NCBI GenBank assembly: GCA_051453625.1
Contig: JBOZIK010000001.1
Location: 157,042,524 to 157,106,523 of the forward strand
DNA length: 64,000 nt
Reading direction: 5' to 3'
From: Welwitschia mirabilis
Lineage: Eukaryota > Gnetophyta > Gnetopsida > Welwitschiales
Shown here: positions 1 through 11,149 of the stretch, piece after piece
Layout of the letters: each line of letters opens with the position of its first letter
Position numbering within the stretch: the first letter of the stretch is position 1
Translations under genes and position numbers: made by a program
Notes under the pieces: generated by a model
Told to the model about the DNA's origin: nothing
What the model saw: only the letters and a program-made list of their open reading frames with translations
Databases searched by the model: none

Positions 1-1650
1 AACATTGAATTACATCCCGAATTACCTAAACATGGAAAGAAAAAAGTAAAATATGTGAGAATTTAAAAAGTTATGTTATAGTGAACCCCATATATGGTAA
101 AAATTCAAAGTGCTCAAATGAAAAATATAATTCAATATAATCATATAATACATATAACTAATCAATTTTGCCTTAAAAGTCACTACATTTTGACCTATGG
201 TTTGCGAGAAAATAAGTGTGAAAGATGGAAAATTAAAAATACCTCATAAAATGCACGATTGTTTTTAACTTAGAAAATACACAATGAAATTCAAATCCGT
301 GAGTTCCAAATTAAAGATCATGAAAAACTAATTAATATACATGAAAATTGTGTATTAAAAGGTTGAAAATCAAGATAAAAAATTAAAAAATAGAAGGAGA
401 GAGAAACATACCTCATTTTTGTAAATTTGATGAAATATTAAAAATCTAGACATGAAATCAGGTGGGACAACTTCAAAACACTAGTATAGTCCATAGAGGT
501 CATTGTATCTTAAAGAAATGGGTGAAAATAACCTTAAAAAAAGAGGAAAAATCAAGAAAAACGGTTTGGATTATGGTTATATCACATTATCATTTGGACA
601 ATAACCCTAAGATGACTCTCAGAAAAAATCAAACAATTGTTTTCTTAGTGTCATCTCACAAAAATAAAGATGTCAGCTAATAAACTTATGCTTATATATG
701 ATCATTTAAGTATCATATTTTAATTAAAAAATAGAAAATAAGAAAGAAAACCATGAAAATCATGAGAAAAAGGAAAAAATCATAAGAAAAGAAAAACTAC
801 GGCTGAAGAAAACATGCCATCTAAACTAAAACCTATTAATAAAACTTGAGTTAATGTGTTCAAGCAGAAAAGGAAAAGAAGATTAACTTAGAATTCCGAA
901 AGGAACAAGAAAAATCATAAAACTATGAAACAAAAAATATGTTCTTTTTAATTTCAATGCTAACTAAAAATGATATGAACATGAATGAACAACAAGGAAA
1001 CTACTAGATGATAAGGTTTTATGTAAGAATGAGAAAATGTATAAATGAATTTGAAATAACACACTCAAAAATCAAAGAAACACAAAATGAAAATGGACAT
1101 AAGGAACAAGTAAAAGATTGCTTATCTATCCTAAGTATTAACATAGAAAACTCCTAAGGAAGATGTTATAAAGACACCTGAGTAAAAATGCATGATAAAA
1201 TGTTTAAACTTCATAAATTTCTATTTAAAAGGTAGTGGTTATAATGATATAAAAACTCAAGTGCTTAGAATAATAAATGTTAAAATCAAAAGCTACATAG
1301 AAATGAATTCATCTACTCTCATCTTACAAATACACCCAAATCTTCAAAAGTAAAATAACCAAGTGGAAATACTAAGAGTCTAGAAAACAAGGAATGCTTC
1401 TGATAATACAAGAACATTACTAATTCCATAGCCTCAAAGTTTATTACAACTTTTTCCATGATGAGGGGAGTGTAACCATAGTCAGTGGATTAAGGACCCA
1501 TGAAGCATGACCAATTAACCCCCAAGTGGAGTTCCCATAGCTACCAACATTACTAAAGATTCTTCTTAGAAAAATGTACCTCAGTGTGATAGAACATCAT
1601 GGTAACTATTTATCTTTCTTGAAGCACAACATACAATAGATCATGGTCAT

Positions 1651-1696
<46 letters not shown>
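1..1696 (-). mobile_element. 3' internal part of a gypsy element (copy A of the post-integrase module)
   Basis: This stretch aligns, in order and in the same orientation, with 32,390-34,152 inside element 3. Shared landmarks include the GTGAACCCCATA / GTGGGCCCCATA segment near 80 and 32,465, and the GATGAGGGGAGTGTAACCA segment near 1,461 and 33,862. In element 3 the homologous DNA lies between integrase and the 3' extra frame on the minus strand, so this copy is probably the same part of a related minus-strand element whose 3' end lies to the left of the window. No integrase is readable on the other side of the gap at 1,697. A 72-codon plus-strand frame at 462-680 has no recognisable content and is not called. 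Confidence 0.7.
1655..1696. repeat. (CT)n microsatellite ending in a gap
   Basis: A pure CT run enters the 100-N gap, so its true length is unknown. A CT run also follows the homologous module at 34,092. The RE-repeat peptides that can be translated across it are artefacts of the dinucleotide repeat. Confidence 0.95.
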
Positions 1697-1796
1697 NNNN
1701 NNNNNNNNNNNNNNNNNNNNNNNNNNNNNNNNNNNNNNNNNNNNNNNNNNNNNNNNNNNNNNNNNNNNNNNNNNNNNNNNNNNNNNNNNNNNNNNN
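1697..1796. other. Assembly gap (100 N)
   Basis: Exactly 100 unknown bases, placed directly after a microsatellite. It probably marks a contig join of arbitrary length. Confidence 0.99.
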
Positions 1797-2800
1797 TAAT
1801 AGGATTATTTTCTTTTCTTATTGCCATGTTGTTCTTCATTAATAAGTAGTTTTTGTGATACTTTTCATCATTTTTCAAGTGTATATAAACCTACAAAAGG
1901 ATAAGAATTATTTTCATTAGTTACTTATGCATTATAATTAATATGAAATCTTAATTTTTAATTCTAAAGTAATGTATAAATAGAAAACATAATCACTATT
2001 ATTCATGTAAACTAAATATTAATTTCTATGTTTTTAACCCATAATTATGCATAATATATATTGCTTATAATGTAGATTTTAGCTTTATCATTTCCCCCAA
2101 ATACAATCTTTAACTAGTCATCTGATTAGATTGTACCTTGTTCGAATCTAATATGTATTGTGTCTTTATACCTATTTTATTAGATTGATAAGATACTTTT
2201 TAGAATTTCATGTTCAAATTTATAACATTAAATAACATAATTTTTTGACTAAATATATTCATCATGGATAGCTAGAAACTTAGATAGTGGTAGTCACTAT
2301 AATTTCTAATGAGAACATAATCATCGTATAAATGATAATTAAAGTAAATATATGATTGTTCTAATAATCTATAATAAATGATATTACCTCTTGCTATGTA
2401 TCTTCTAATGTATAAATATAATTTTTAAAATGTTAGATATAATAGTGTTACAAAGCCAAATTAACCTATTTAACATACTTGTAGAGCACATTTTTAGGTC
2501 ATATTAATAAGGTTTCAAGGGATATATGCAAATTATGCAAAGATTCCATGCAGGGCATTAAATATAATAATTTCAAATACAAGAAGCTATTTTTTTGTAT
2601 GATTATAAACCAAAGGATGATGATCAAAATGTATTTAAGTAAGAAAAACTAGTCATCTATACTATCATTGAAATGATACATGCAAAATGACAAATAGCAA
2701 AGCCTAATTAACATGATCTAATGGTCATTCCATTGTCATTAGAACAACATGTATAGAACAATAAATAGTAGAGGATATTTGATAGGTTTTTAACAATCAT
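1797..2800. other. AT-rich DNA without recognisable genes
   Basis: Both strands are dense in stops and no domain, RNA gene or repeat boundary was recognised. The right end may already belong to the LTR described next. Confidence 0.6.
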
Positions 2801-3676
2801 CCCATGTGTCATTACAATGACACCTAAAATGACAATTAATAAAGGTCGAATGACTGACATGTGCTAAGCAGTAGCTGGCAATTGGAGTGTTTGTCCACTA
2901 TGTCATGGGGATGATGAACTAGATGACAAATAAAACTATTCGAAAAACTAATTCATTTATTATAAAATTGTAAATCTAATTGCGTCTTTTCAGTTGACAC
3001 CCTTTAGTGATTCTTAACCATCCATTCCAAACTATAAATAGACCCTCATGGGTCTTATTCCACATCTTTTTTTATCCAAATTCTTGTGATGATTAGAGAT
3101 TATTTGGAGGTAAGGAGATCCATCCTACTTATGATAAGGACTAACTTGATGTTAGGCAGTGGATCTTCAATTAAGGAGTTATTGTTGTAAGTGGATGTAT
3201 TTCAATTTTATTAATAAAGTTATTAATTAAATTGGAACTCTTTTCAAATACTTTTTTATTTCTTTCTTATAACTTATCTTAATCACAATAAAAGTGATAT
3301 GAATTTGTAATTTATACAAGGTATAAGGACTATTCTAAATGATAATAGATTGGGAATTTGATGAATTAATTGCATTAGGTTTGCATTCATTCTACATTAC
3401 ATTGTATTTTGCTTCATTCCCTTCCATTGCATTTCATCTTCATCCTTGCATTATTTTATTTCATTTCCTATAAAATTCAAAAATATATTATTCTTCTCTT
3501 TATGAAATCAATCTTTCTAAGTTCTCTTTTAGAAGTCTTCTCTAAGTATATGATATTTGGGTTAATCCCACTATGCAAATGTGTATTGTGTGTAATTATA
3601 TTATCAGCTTTTTATATGTTGCAAGTTAAACTTGGTCTTTAGAATATTGGAATTGAAAGCACAAATACACATCACA
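2800..3676 (+). mobile_element. Probable 5' LTR of a plus-strand gypsy element (start unresolved)
   Basis: The segment holds a TATA-like box (ACTATAAATAGACC, 3,031-3,044). It ends in ATCACA at 3,676, just before a primer-binding-site-like sequence, and is followed about 0.9 kb later by a gag remnant on the same strand. That order (promoter, LTR end, primer site, gag) is what an LTR retrotransposon shows. No second LTR was found, so the left boundary is a guess and the element is partial. Confidence 0.5.
3032..3041 (+). promoter_or_regulatory. TATA-like box of the LTR
   Basis: CTATAAATAG closely fits the plant TATA consensus and lies about 640 bases before the inferred LTR end. Function is inferred from position only. 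Confidence 0.45.
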
Positions 3677-3681
3677 ATATT

Positions 3682-3702
3682 TTTATGCCATTTTCAGGGA
3701 AG
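3682..3702 (+). other. Decayed primer-binding site, tRNA-Asp type
   Basis: TTTATGCCATTTTCAGGGAA matches the plant tRNA-Asp primer site TTGGCGCCGTTGCCGGGGAA at about 12 of 20 positions. Most mismatches are G-to-A or C-to-T. Athila-type elements use this tRNA. It lies 5 bases after the proposed LTR end at 3,676. Confidence 0.5.
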
Positions 3703-4599
3703 ACTTCAAGGGAAAATAAAGATTACATTACTCAAGTAAGTATCTTAAATTCACTTCAAGTTGTGTATTTAAGTAGTGTTGTATTTTATTCTCTTGGATC
3801 TACTTGTAGTTACTTGATTACCTTTTTTTCTATAAGTAATTACTTGAGTATTCATTTAAAGTGTACTTTAATTTCCATTCTTTGCAAATTCTGATTTTTA
3901 TTTTTTATTTCTTACAATTTCCCTTTCTTTACTTTCAAGTGCAATCTTAATTTAAGGGATTTATATTTTAATTTAACAATTTATATTTTTTGAATTTTTT
4001 TTATTTTAGGCCTACTTATTCTTTAAAGGAGATTACTAATTCTTATTAGGTCTACCCCTCACACTTCATGTAATCTTAGGGATTATCACATTAATTATTG
4101 TTTTCAACAAACTTAGCCACACTTTGTATGTATGTGATCTAAGTAATTGCCACATTCATTTGGTGTATCCTACTCCTTGCATCTTTGTATAATCCTGGAG
4201 ATTGTTGCCACTTAAATGTAAAGAAGTTCATTTGACATAATTTAATCTTATAGGGTAATGGTAAATAGCAACAAAATGAACACATTCATGAAAGAAATTT
4301 CCTTGAAGAAGTAATTAAAGAAGGTCTAATGGACTTTAATTTAAGAACTTAAGGTGAGAAAGAAAAGTTTATTTTTTAATTGAGTAAGAAGATTACTCTA
4401 CATTACTATTTATTTCTCACATACTTCTCTTTCTAAACCTCTTAAAATTTTTGAAAATCAACCAGGTTCTGATAAAAGTGCTATATTTTCTCCTTTGTCT
4501 AATCATCTTAATTATTCTACCTCTATAGCATTTAATAAAACTTTACAAACTGCTAATCCTCCTTCATACAAAATTTTAGGAGCCTCTAGTTAAAATATC

Positions 4600-5147
4600 A
4601 CTCTAAGGGATATTTTGAGTAATAAAAAGAGGGAACTTAAAAACCCATTTAACTTATCAGCTAGAGATGATGTAGAGTTAAAAATTTTGAATGCCGATCC
4701 TACCTTTTTTAGAGAACATAATAAGGACCCATTCCAACACATAGCCAAAATTGAACAACTCATCCTTATTTTAAAAAATGGGGAAAAAAATTTTAGATAG
4801 AACCTACATGATTATATTTTCCTTTACCCTTAGAAAAAAGTGAAAAATTATATTAAAACCATAAAATAAAAAATTCTTAATATTTGGAATCAAGTACAAC
4901 ATGTCTTTATCAAATGATTCATGAATGAAATAGTCATTAGGACAAGAAGAAAGGAAGTAAATAATTTTTAACAATACCCTCATGAATATTATTCATCAAC
5001 ATATGAAAGATTTTTAATATCCATATCATTTAATCTAGTGAATGAGTTTTCAAAAGAAGAACTTATTGATCACTTCTATAGTGGATTGAATAGTCTAACC
5101 AAATAACTTATAGATTTTTCATGTGGTGGATATTTACTTAACTTTAC
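4600..5147 (+). pseudogene. gag: Ty3/gypsy gag remnant
   Basis: A plus-strand frame with several stops reads through the conserved core of an Athila/Tat-type gag. It has DPFQHIAKIEQLI near 4,730, IWNQVQHVFIK near 4,885 (the family's W-x(4)-F-x-KF segment), a decayed counterpart of the RxxITNFxQ segment near 4,955, and a C-terminal stretch ending EELIDHFYSGLN near 5,085. The family role is capsid/nucleocapsid protein of the retrotransposon particle. Stops sit where Gln or Trp codons are expected. The 61-codon open stretch at 4,615-4,800 is only the least damaged part. The frame runs into the gap at 5,148 and no pol follows, so the element is truncated. Confidence 0.6.
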
Positions 5148-5247
5148 NNNNNNNNNNNNNNNNNNNNNNNNNNNNNNNNNNNNNNNNNNNNNNNNNNNNN
5201 NNNNNNNNNNNNNNNNNNNNNNNNNNNNNNNNNNNNNNNNNNNNNNN
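5148..5247. other. Assembly gap (100 N)
   Basis: A 100-N run separates the gag remnant from unrelated LTR-like sequence, so the two sides may not be adjacent in the genome. Confidence 0.99.
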
Positions 5248-6350
5248 AAATAAAAGCACAAAATATCAAATAAATGCATGCAGAATTTATAATAGTTTGG
5301 GAAACCTCCTATTTCATTCTCGATGATCAGGTTATTTCTAAGCTTGATCCGGATTTTTGTTACTCCATCAGGTATTCTAGGTTTACCTATAACCTTTACA
5401 AATAAACTTTTCTAGGATTAGTCTCAACCTTTGAACAAACTTTTCAAGGTTTAGTTTCAAGCTTTAAATAGAATTTTCAAGGCTTATTCTCAACCTTTCA
5501 CAATACACAGTAGTGATTCAATGATGCCAATATGCATGGATATCATTTGTTCCTGATACAGTGGATTTGATGAAGCTCTTCTCTTGTAGATGTACAACAA
5601 ATAAAGCACAAGATCTAACCTTGAATATAGAGACAAAATAGACAATAGATATTTGTTGTTTAGGAGTATAAATTCCAAGCCTCAATAGTAAATATTGCAA
5701 GATTTTAGTAATTTTTCATGAGTTCAAAAATGTTCTATGGTCATCTATCTCTTGGCTATTTATATTAGAAAGTTTGTAAGCTTTATTACATTTTAAATGC
5801 ATTTCCAATGGCTATAAATGACTATAAATGGCTAGCAAATGGCTATTTAACAGATACATAACAGATATAAAATGGATAAAAAATTTTAGTTTCATTCCAT
5901 CTGGTTGACCACTGAAAAGTCCGGTCAACCCCATCTGGTATCGTGACTTACACAAGTTACCCAAGTGAAAACTTTAACCACCCCAATTTCTTACGGGTTC
6001 ATGTCTAGTCGATCCCATCTGGGTCTGGTTGATTCAAGTTGGGTCGTCCACTTGTCCTGATAAAGATCTTTCCATTTTCTAGCATTAGGTCTAGTTGACC
6101 CCTTTAGGTGTCCGATCGACCCCATGATGATCTGCTTAAGAGTATCAGTCGCATAGTGCTTAGGTTCATTCGATCCCATTATAAATCTGGTTAACCTCTT
6201 AACAATCAGTTTAGGAGTATTATTCCTTGGTTCATAGATTAGGTAGACTCCATCATAGGTCCAGTAAATAAAACAGACTCTAAATTAATATAGACTTTCA
6301 TATTTTCTAAATTATTATAATAACAAAAGGGTATTAACACTTAAATTAGC
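5248..6350. mobile_element. LTR-like segment with repeated GTCGACC-type motifs
   Basis: Short imperfect duplications fill this stretch: CAAACTTTTC(T/A)AGG-type units around 5,400-5,490, GGCTATAAATG / GGCTATTTA units around 5,808-5,850, and TCTGGTTGACC, GTCCGGTCAACC, GTCTAGTCGATCCCATCTGG, GTCTAGTTGACC and GTCCGATCGACC between about 5,898 and 6,190. Self-complementary repeats of this kind are common in plant LTRs. No coding sequence, paired copy or primer site was found, so solo LTR versus LTR of a truncated element is open. Confidence 0.4.
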
Positions 6351-9300
6351 TATAGCCTAGGAATTCAAATAATAAAATAAGAACATGATATTTAGATGTA
6401 CCAAGAAAAAAATATGCAAAGGAAATCCTAATAAACTTGATTTGAAAAATTACATAGTTATATCTGTCCTTATCGAATCTAAAATTAATATTAATCTTGA
6501 TACTAAAAAATAATTAATATGAGTATTTATATAATAAATAAAATACTAGATATTACTATTATATTACATAAGTTTAGTAGGTAAATGCATGCATCCAAAA
6601 ATTTTTTTAATAAGCTATCTTATTAATTTTAAAATATATCAAGTGAGGGATTATTAGCTTAGAATGAATTATTTAATATGATGTTGTTTACTAGGTGTAA
6701 GATAAAACGAGTTTTAATGATAGGATATTTTGTATTATATAATAAAAATATCATTTCTTACATAAGTTAAAGATTAAAAACATCTACATTATTGTCAATA
6801 TAACTCAAATACATAGTTATAAGGTCTCTTTACTATGAGTTAAAATTATTACATTAGTTGTCCATGGGACTATGAGAAAAACTAACAGCAATAATGCCAA
6901 TCCTTTATAGTAATACAAGCATCACAAAACTCATAAAATAACCTATTTTTCATAAATAATTCAATGTCAATCTATAATAATAACTATGTGAAGACCATAG
7001 TACTTAATATTAAAAACTATACCACTAATAATGTTATCAAATCTTTAGAAACTATTTCATTTAAAAAACTTCTAATTTATTACTATTAAAAGGTTGAATA
7101 TTTTTCCAATGGAATGTTGAATTGGAGGTTATAAAAGAATTTAGTTAATAAAACTAATAGTCTTATCTCTAAATAAATTATTTGATTTATAACAAAAATA
7201 TAGAAAACATTTTACAATAATAAAATATTAAATATAACAAATATTAGTTTAAAACTAATATCCATCAAGGGTGATCATGTTGAAGAGCTATAACTTAATA
7301 CATAACTAAATGAATGTCATAAATATTATTGTAAATGTTCTCATTGAAATGTAAGATTTTGTACTTATATTTCTTCATTATAAATAATGTTTTCCTGATT
7401 ATTGAAATTTTATGAATATAATTTACTTTATTCACTCCATATTCTATACTTTCTTTTCAAAGAATATCATCCTAAAGCAAAACTTTGATAACTATTCTTT
7501 TATATAGAATTTAAATTCTCATTAGAATGTTTATTTCATTTCAACTCTATTATTAAATTTACTAATAATCCATCACTATTATAAATCATAAAAGATTTGT
7601 TTTAATAATAATTAACAAAAATGAGGTAAAGGGTAAAAAACCATAATGTCAAAGTCCCATATAGAAAAATAGTACAAGTTGTTAAACTTAAGTCATCATT
7701 GACACTAATAAAGTTCTAACATTTGTGAATGTATTTTTGTAACTTATTGCTAAATAACATCATTCGTGTTCATTATTCTACATGAATAATCATTACCAAC
7801 ATATCAAATTCCTTATACATATCTTCATATGAAGAAATACATAGTTTCGTAGGTTATATATGGGCATAAGTATCCAAATTCTAAATCTAAGTATCTTATG
7901 TAGAAGAATTCATCCATGTAACACTCATAATAATAACTTTTGCATCATTGAATGTGGTAATTACCTCAAAATTTTTTTCCTTATCTTTTCCATTACTCTT
8001 TTATGTACTACTAGATTTCTTGAAAAACCCAAATGTGACTCTTCTACCTTATGAACTCAATGTTTATTTTCTTGTGATTTGTTATATTTAAATACAACAG
8101 AGGAGCCTTAATATGGTTTTTATCTTAGGGGAAAAAGAACATAAAAAATAAAATTCATAAAAATTTCAACTAAAACATATTAGTCATGAAACTTCTTCAT
8201 CTAGTGGTTAACTTTTTTTAATAAGATATTTTGCCATCATTATCTTCCATTTTTTACTACTTACTTAGAAACATAACATTTCTAATCTTAAAGATTTCAT
8301 ATATGGAAAAGAGTTATTAACTAATGTTGAAAAGTTATCTCATTTTTCTCTCTATTTAAACAAGGACTTGATCTTTAATTCTTAATAACTAAATTAATAA
8401 CAACTATTACTCGAATTAAAAAAATGAAATTATATAAAAATTATGAGTAGAAAAAGGTGTAATAAAAACAATTATATGATAAAGAATATTTGACATAAAA
8501 TCAGATAGCATTATCATGCTTTGGATAAGAAATTAAATTTTCAAAGCTTTAAAGCATGATATGTATAATCTTAAAGGGATAGTCTTCCATTATCCCATAT
8601 AGGATTGTATGAATTCAAAACATTATTATTAAAAAAAAGGAAAATAAAATTTAATCTTAAAAATGTTATTTAAGATTTAAAAATCCAGAAAAATAAAAGA
8701 AATATGTTTTTTTAAATGATTCATTTGTTTTTAAAAAGCTAAAAGTTAATAATTTTTCAATTTTTCTAAAGTTAAAGGACTTTATTCATTACATAAAAAA
8801 GGAAAAATGTGTAATGCTTTTCATGATGTTATACATCAAATAACAATGAAAGGATCTTCTAACTATGTTGATAAGTTAAAAGTAGTAAGTTGGCAATCTC
8901 TAAATAAGTTTAAAAGGATAATTTGAGATGTAGTATGGTCTTAAGATGATATTAATAAAATGTGAAAACTTTTTTATAATGGTTTATTTCCAACAACATT
9001 TCTAGCTCATGAGAAACTCTAAAACATGGAAATGTTATCTATCTATAATGAGGATCTCTAATGGTGATATTCATTATACTATAAGGGATGAGATGCTATT
9101 GCATGTCATATAATTAGTATCACAATTTTTATGTAAACAAGATTTATTTTGCCAAGCTTTTAAAATCCAAGTTGTTAAGGAGGAATATGGGAATGTAGTC
9201 ATTCTTGAAGATTACTACTACCACTTTCCTTAAGATTGTTCTTAATAAGAATCATAGTTATTGAACTCATTAAATTTAGACCAATTGTAATTTATTGTAT

Positions 9301-10235
9301 TGTATTTATTTTTTCTGGAATTTATATGTGTAGAAGTGAGTTCCACATGATTTAGTTCCTTTATTTTATTCATCCTATTGGAAAATGAACAATTTGGACC
9401 TGTCAAATTTGTGATTTTTATAAAATTACTAATATTTTATGTTAAGAAAAAATTTGGCTATAATAAAAATATACTTCTTGTTTTAATATCCCTACTATGA
9501 AGTATAATTATTTAATATACAGTACCTCTAAAATTTTGATTGTCATGATTTCATGTCTATTAGATTCATTGAGCATACTAAACCTAAAGCATTTGAGACT
9601 ACCACATAGAATGATATACTAAAACTTAAGTTTTGAAATCTACAAAAAAAAAAAAATTTTTTAAAATATTATTTCTAATTTTTATAAGTAATATTTTTTT
9701 AATAATAACTTGTTCCTTTACTAACATGATATTCTAAACACTTTGGAAATTTATAAAAAGCAAAGAGAGTTTAAAGTTAGAAATGAGACCTATTAAAGAG
9801 TAAGAATTGTCAAGATAGTTTTTAACACATGTTTTGGAATTCTATTTTGGTTATGAATATTTGAAGCTAGCTTTCTTATTTGCTTGATCTCAAGACTCTC
9901 TTTTCTCATGAAGGCTCTATTTTGCTTTAAGATATAGTTGATAATAATCTAAAGAAGGGATGACATCTTCTCTTACTCTAAGGTATAGTTGATAATAATC
10001 TAGAAATGTTACTATTAGGCTTGGTATAATAATAATAAAAACTTTTCATAATTTCATCATTTGTATGAAATCTTTAATTTTTTTGTATATTGTTATTCAA
10101 TGTGAAACTACAAAAGGATTCGATAATGATAAGTTTATGTGAATATTGCATGAAGGAGAGGAAATAGTAGGATAATAATGGAAAAGAAGAGGAAACATTT
10201 TTTAAGCAAAGCTAATTTATTATTTCTCTAGGTAA
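6351..10235. other. AT-rich intergenic DNA
   Basis: About 3.9 kb of very AT-rich DNA with frequent stops in all frames. A 64-codon plus-strand frame at 7,860 has no recognisable content. The stretch 8,790-9,240 reads slightly better on the plus strand but could not be tied to any family. Confidence 0.6.
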
Positions 10236-10240
10236 GTACT
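10236..10240. repeat. Target-site duplication GTACT (left)
   Basis: GTACT immediately precedes the left LTR of element 2 and recurs at 23,521-23,525 immediately after the right LTR, the 5-bp duplication expected of LTR-retrotransposon integration. Confidence 0.8.
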
Positions 10241-11111
10241 TGACAGGCTTGGAATTTAACTAAAAATACTATAAAATAGTTAACTACTTTCAAAAAAAAT
10301 GCTTAAAAAGAAACTATTATATTAATGAAATGCTAGAAAAACATACAACTAAATTACCACATCTACACACAAATTTTAATCATTAATAATTTTTGTATGG
10401 AGATTACTTTTCTTTCTGCTTTTGACTTCAAATAAAGACTTTTCTTATTTGACCAAGATACATACTTTATCAAGAATGATCATTCTTAGCAAAAAGGTGT
10501 TCTAATAGTAACTTTTCTAATAAACAAAAAATTAGAGAATATTAGGAAATAAAATAACTAGAATAAAGAATACATAGCCATATTATCTACATCAGTTTTT
10601 CCTAACTGATACACTATCTTAATATTAACTCTAGCTAACATCAATATTAAGAGCAAGGAAAAAATAGCATGTAACTTTTTCAAATTACACATTTTAGAAA
10701 CACAATATTCTTTTCAAAATAACATATCTTGTATTACTTATCAAGAAAATATAATGATTATCTTCCTCTTGTGTTTTCACAATAGGTGGTGGAGCTTAGG
10801 AAATCATGTTATGGTACTTCCACTATAATCTCTTCACCTAAGATGTGCTTTCTAGCTCTTCTCTAAGACTTCAAAAAGATCTATTTTCCTCCTATAATAT
10901 GCCCATTTATAGATGTGGTGATAGAGAGTTTGTTATCCCTTCTTTTGTATCACCTATCAAGTTGTACCTAACTGACCTGCATCATAAAGTTAGCTTATAA
11001 TAATCCATAATATATTATAATAATGTCATAATATATTGCTTACATTTTAACATATTCTTCATTAATTTGATAAGAACACAACATAAATGTACATTCATTT
11101 CTTGATCATTA
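10241..11111 (-). repeat. 3' LTR of element 2
   Basis: Aligns along its whole length with 22,639-23,520, from TGACAGGCTTGGAATTTAAC at the left to GATCATTA at the right. Differences are many but mostly single-base changes, so the insertion is old. In the minus orientation it begins TAATGATC and ends CTGTCA. The exact 5' base is set by the target duplication rather than by a canonical TG. Confidence 0.85.
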
Positions 11112-11122
11112 GTTTCTCCTAC
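11112..11122 (-). other. Polypurine tract candidate of element 2
   Basis: The minus strand reads GTAGGAGAAAC immediately before the 3' LTR, the expected site of plus-strand priming. Confidence 0.5.
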
Positions 11123-11149
11123 ACTTAGACATTTGTTAGTCTTATAACA

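Noticed and set aside
1606-1878. Arg-Glu repeat protein (also at 33,954-34,231 and 59,374-59,580)
   Set aside because: Translation of GA/CT microsatellites, partly across N runs; no support for a gene.
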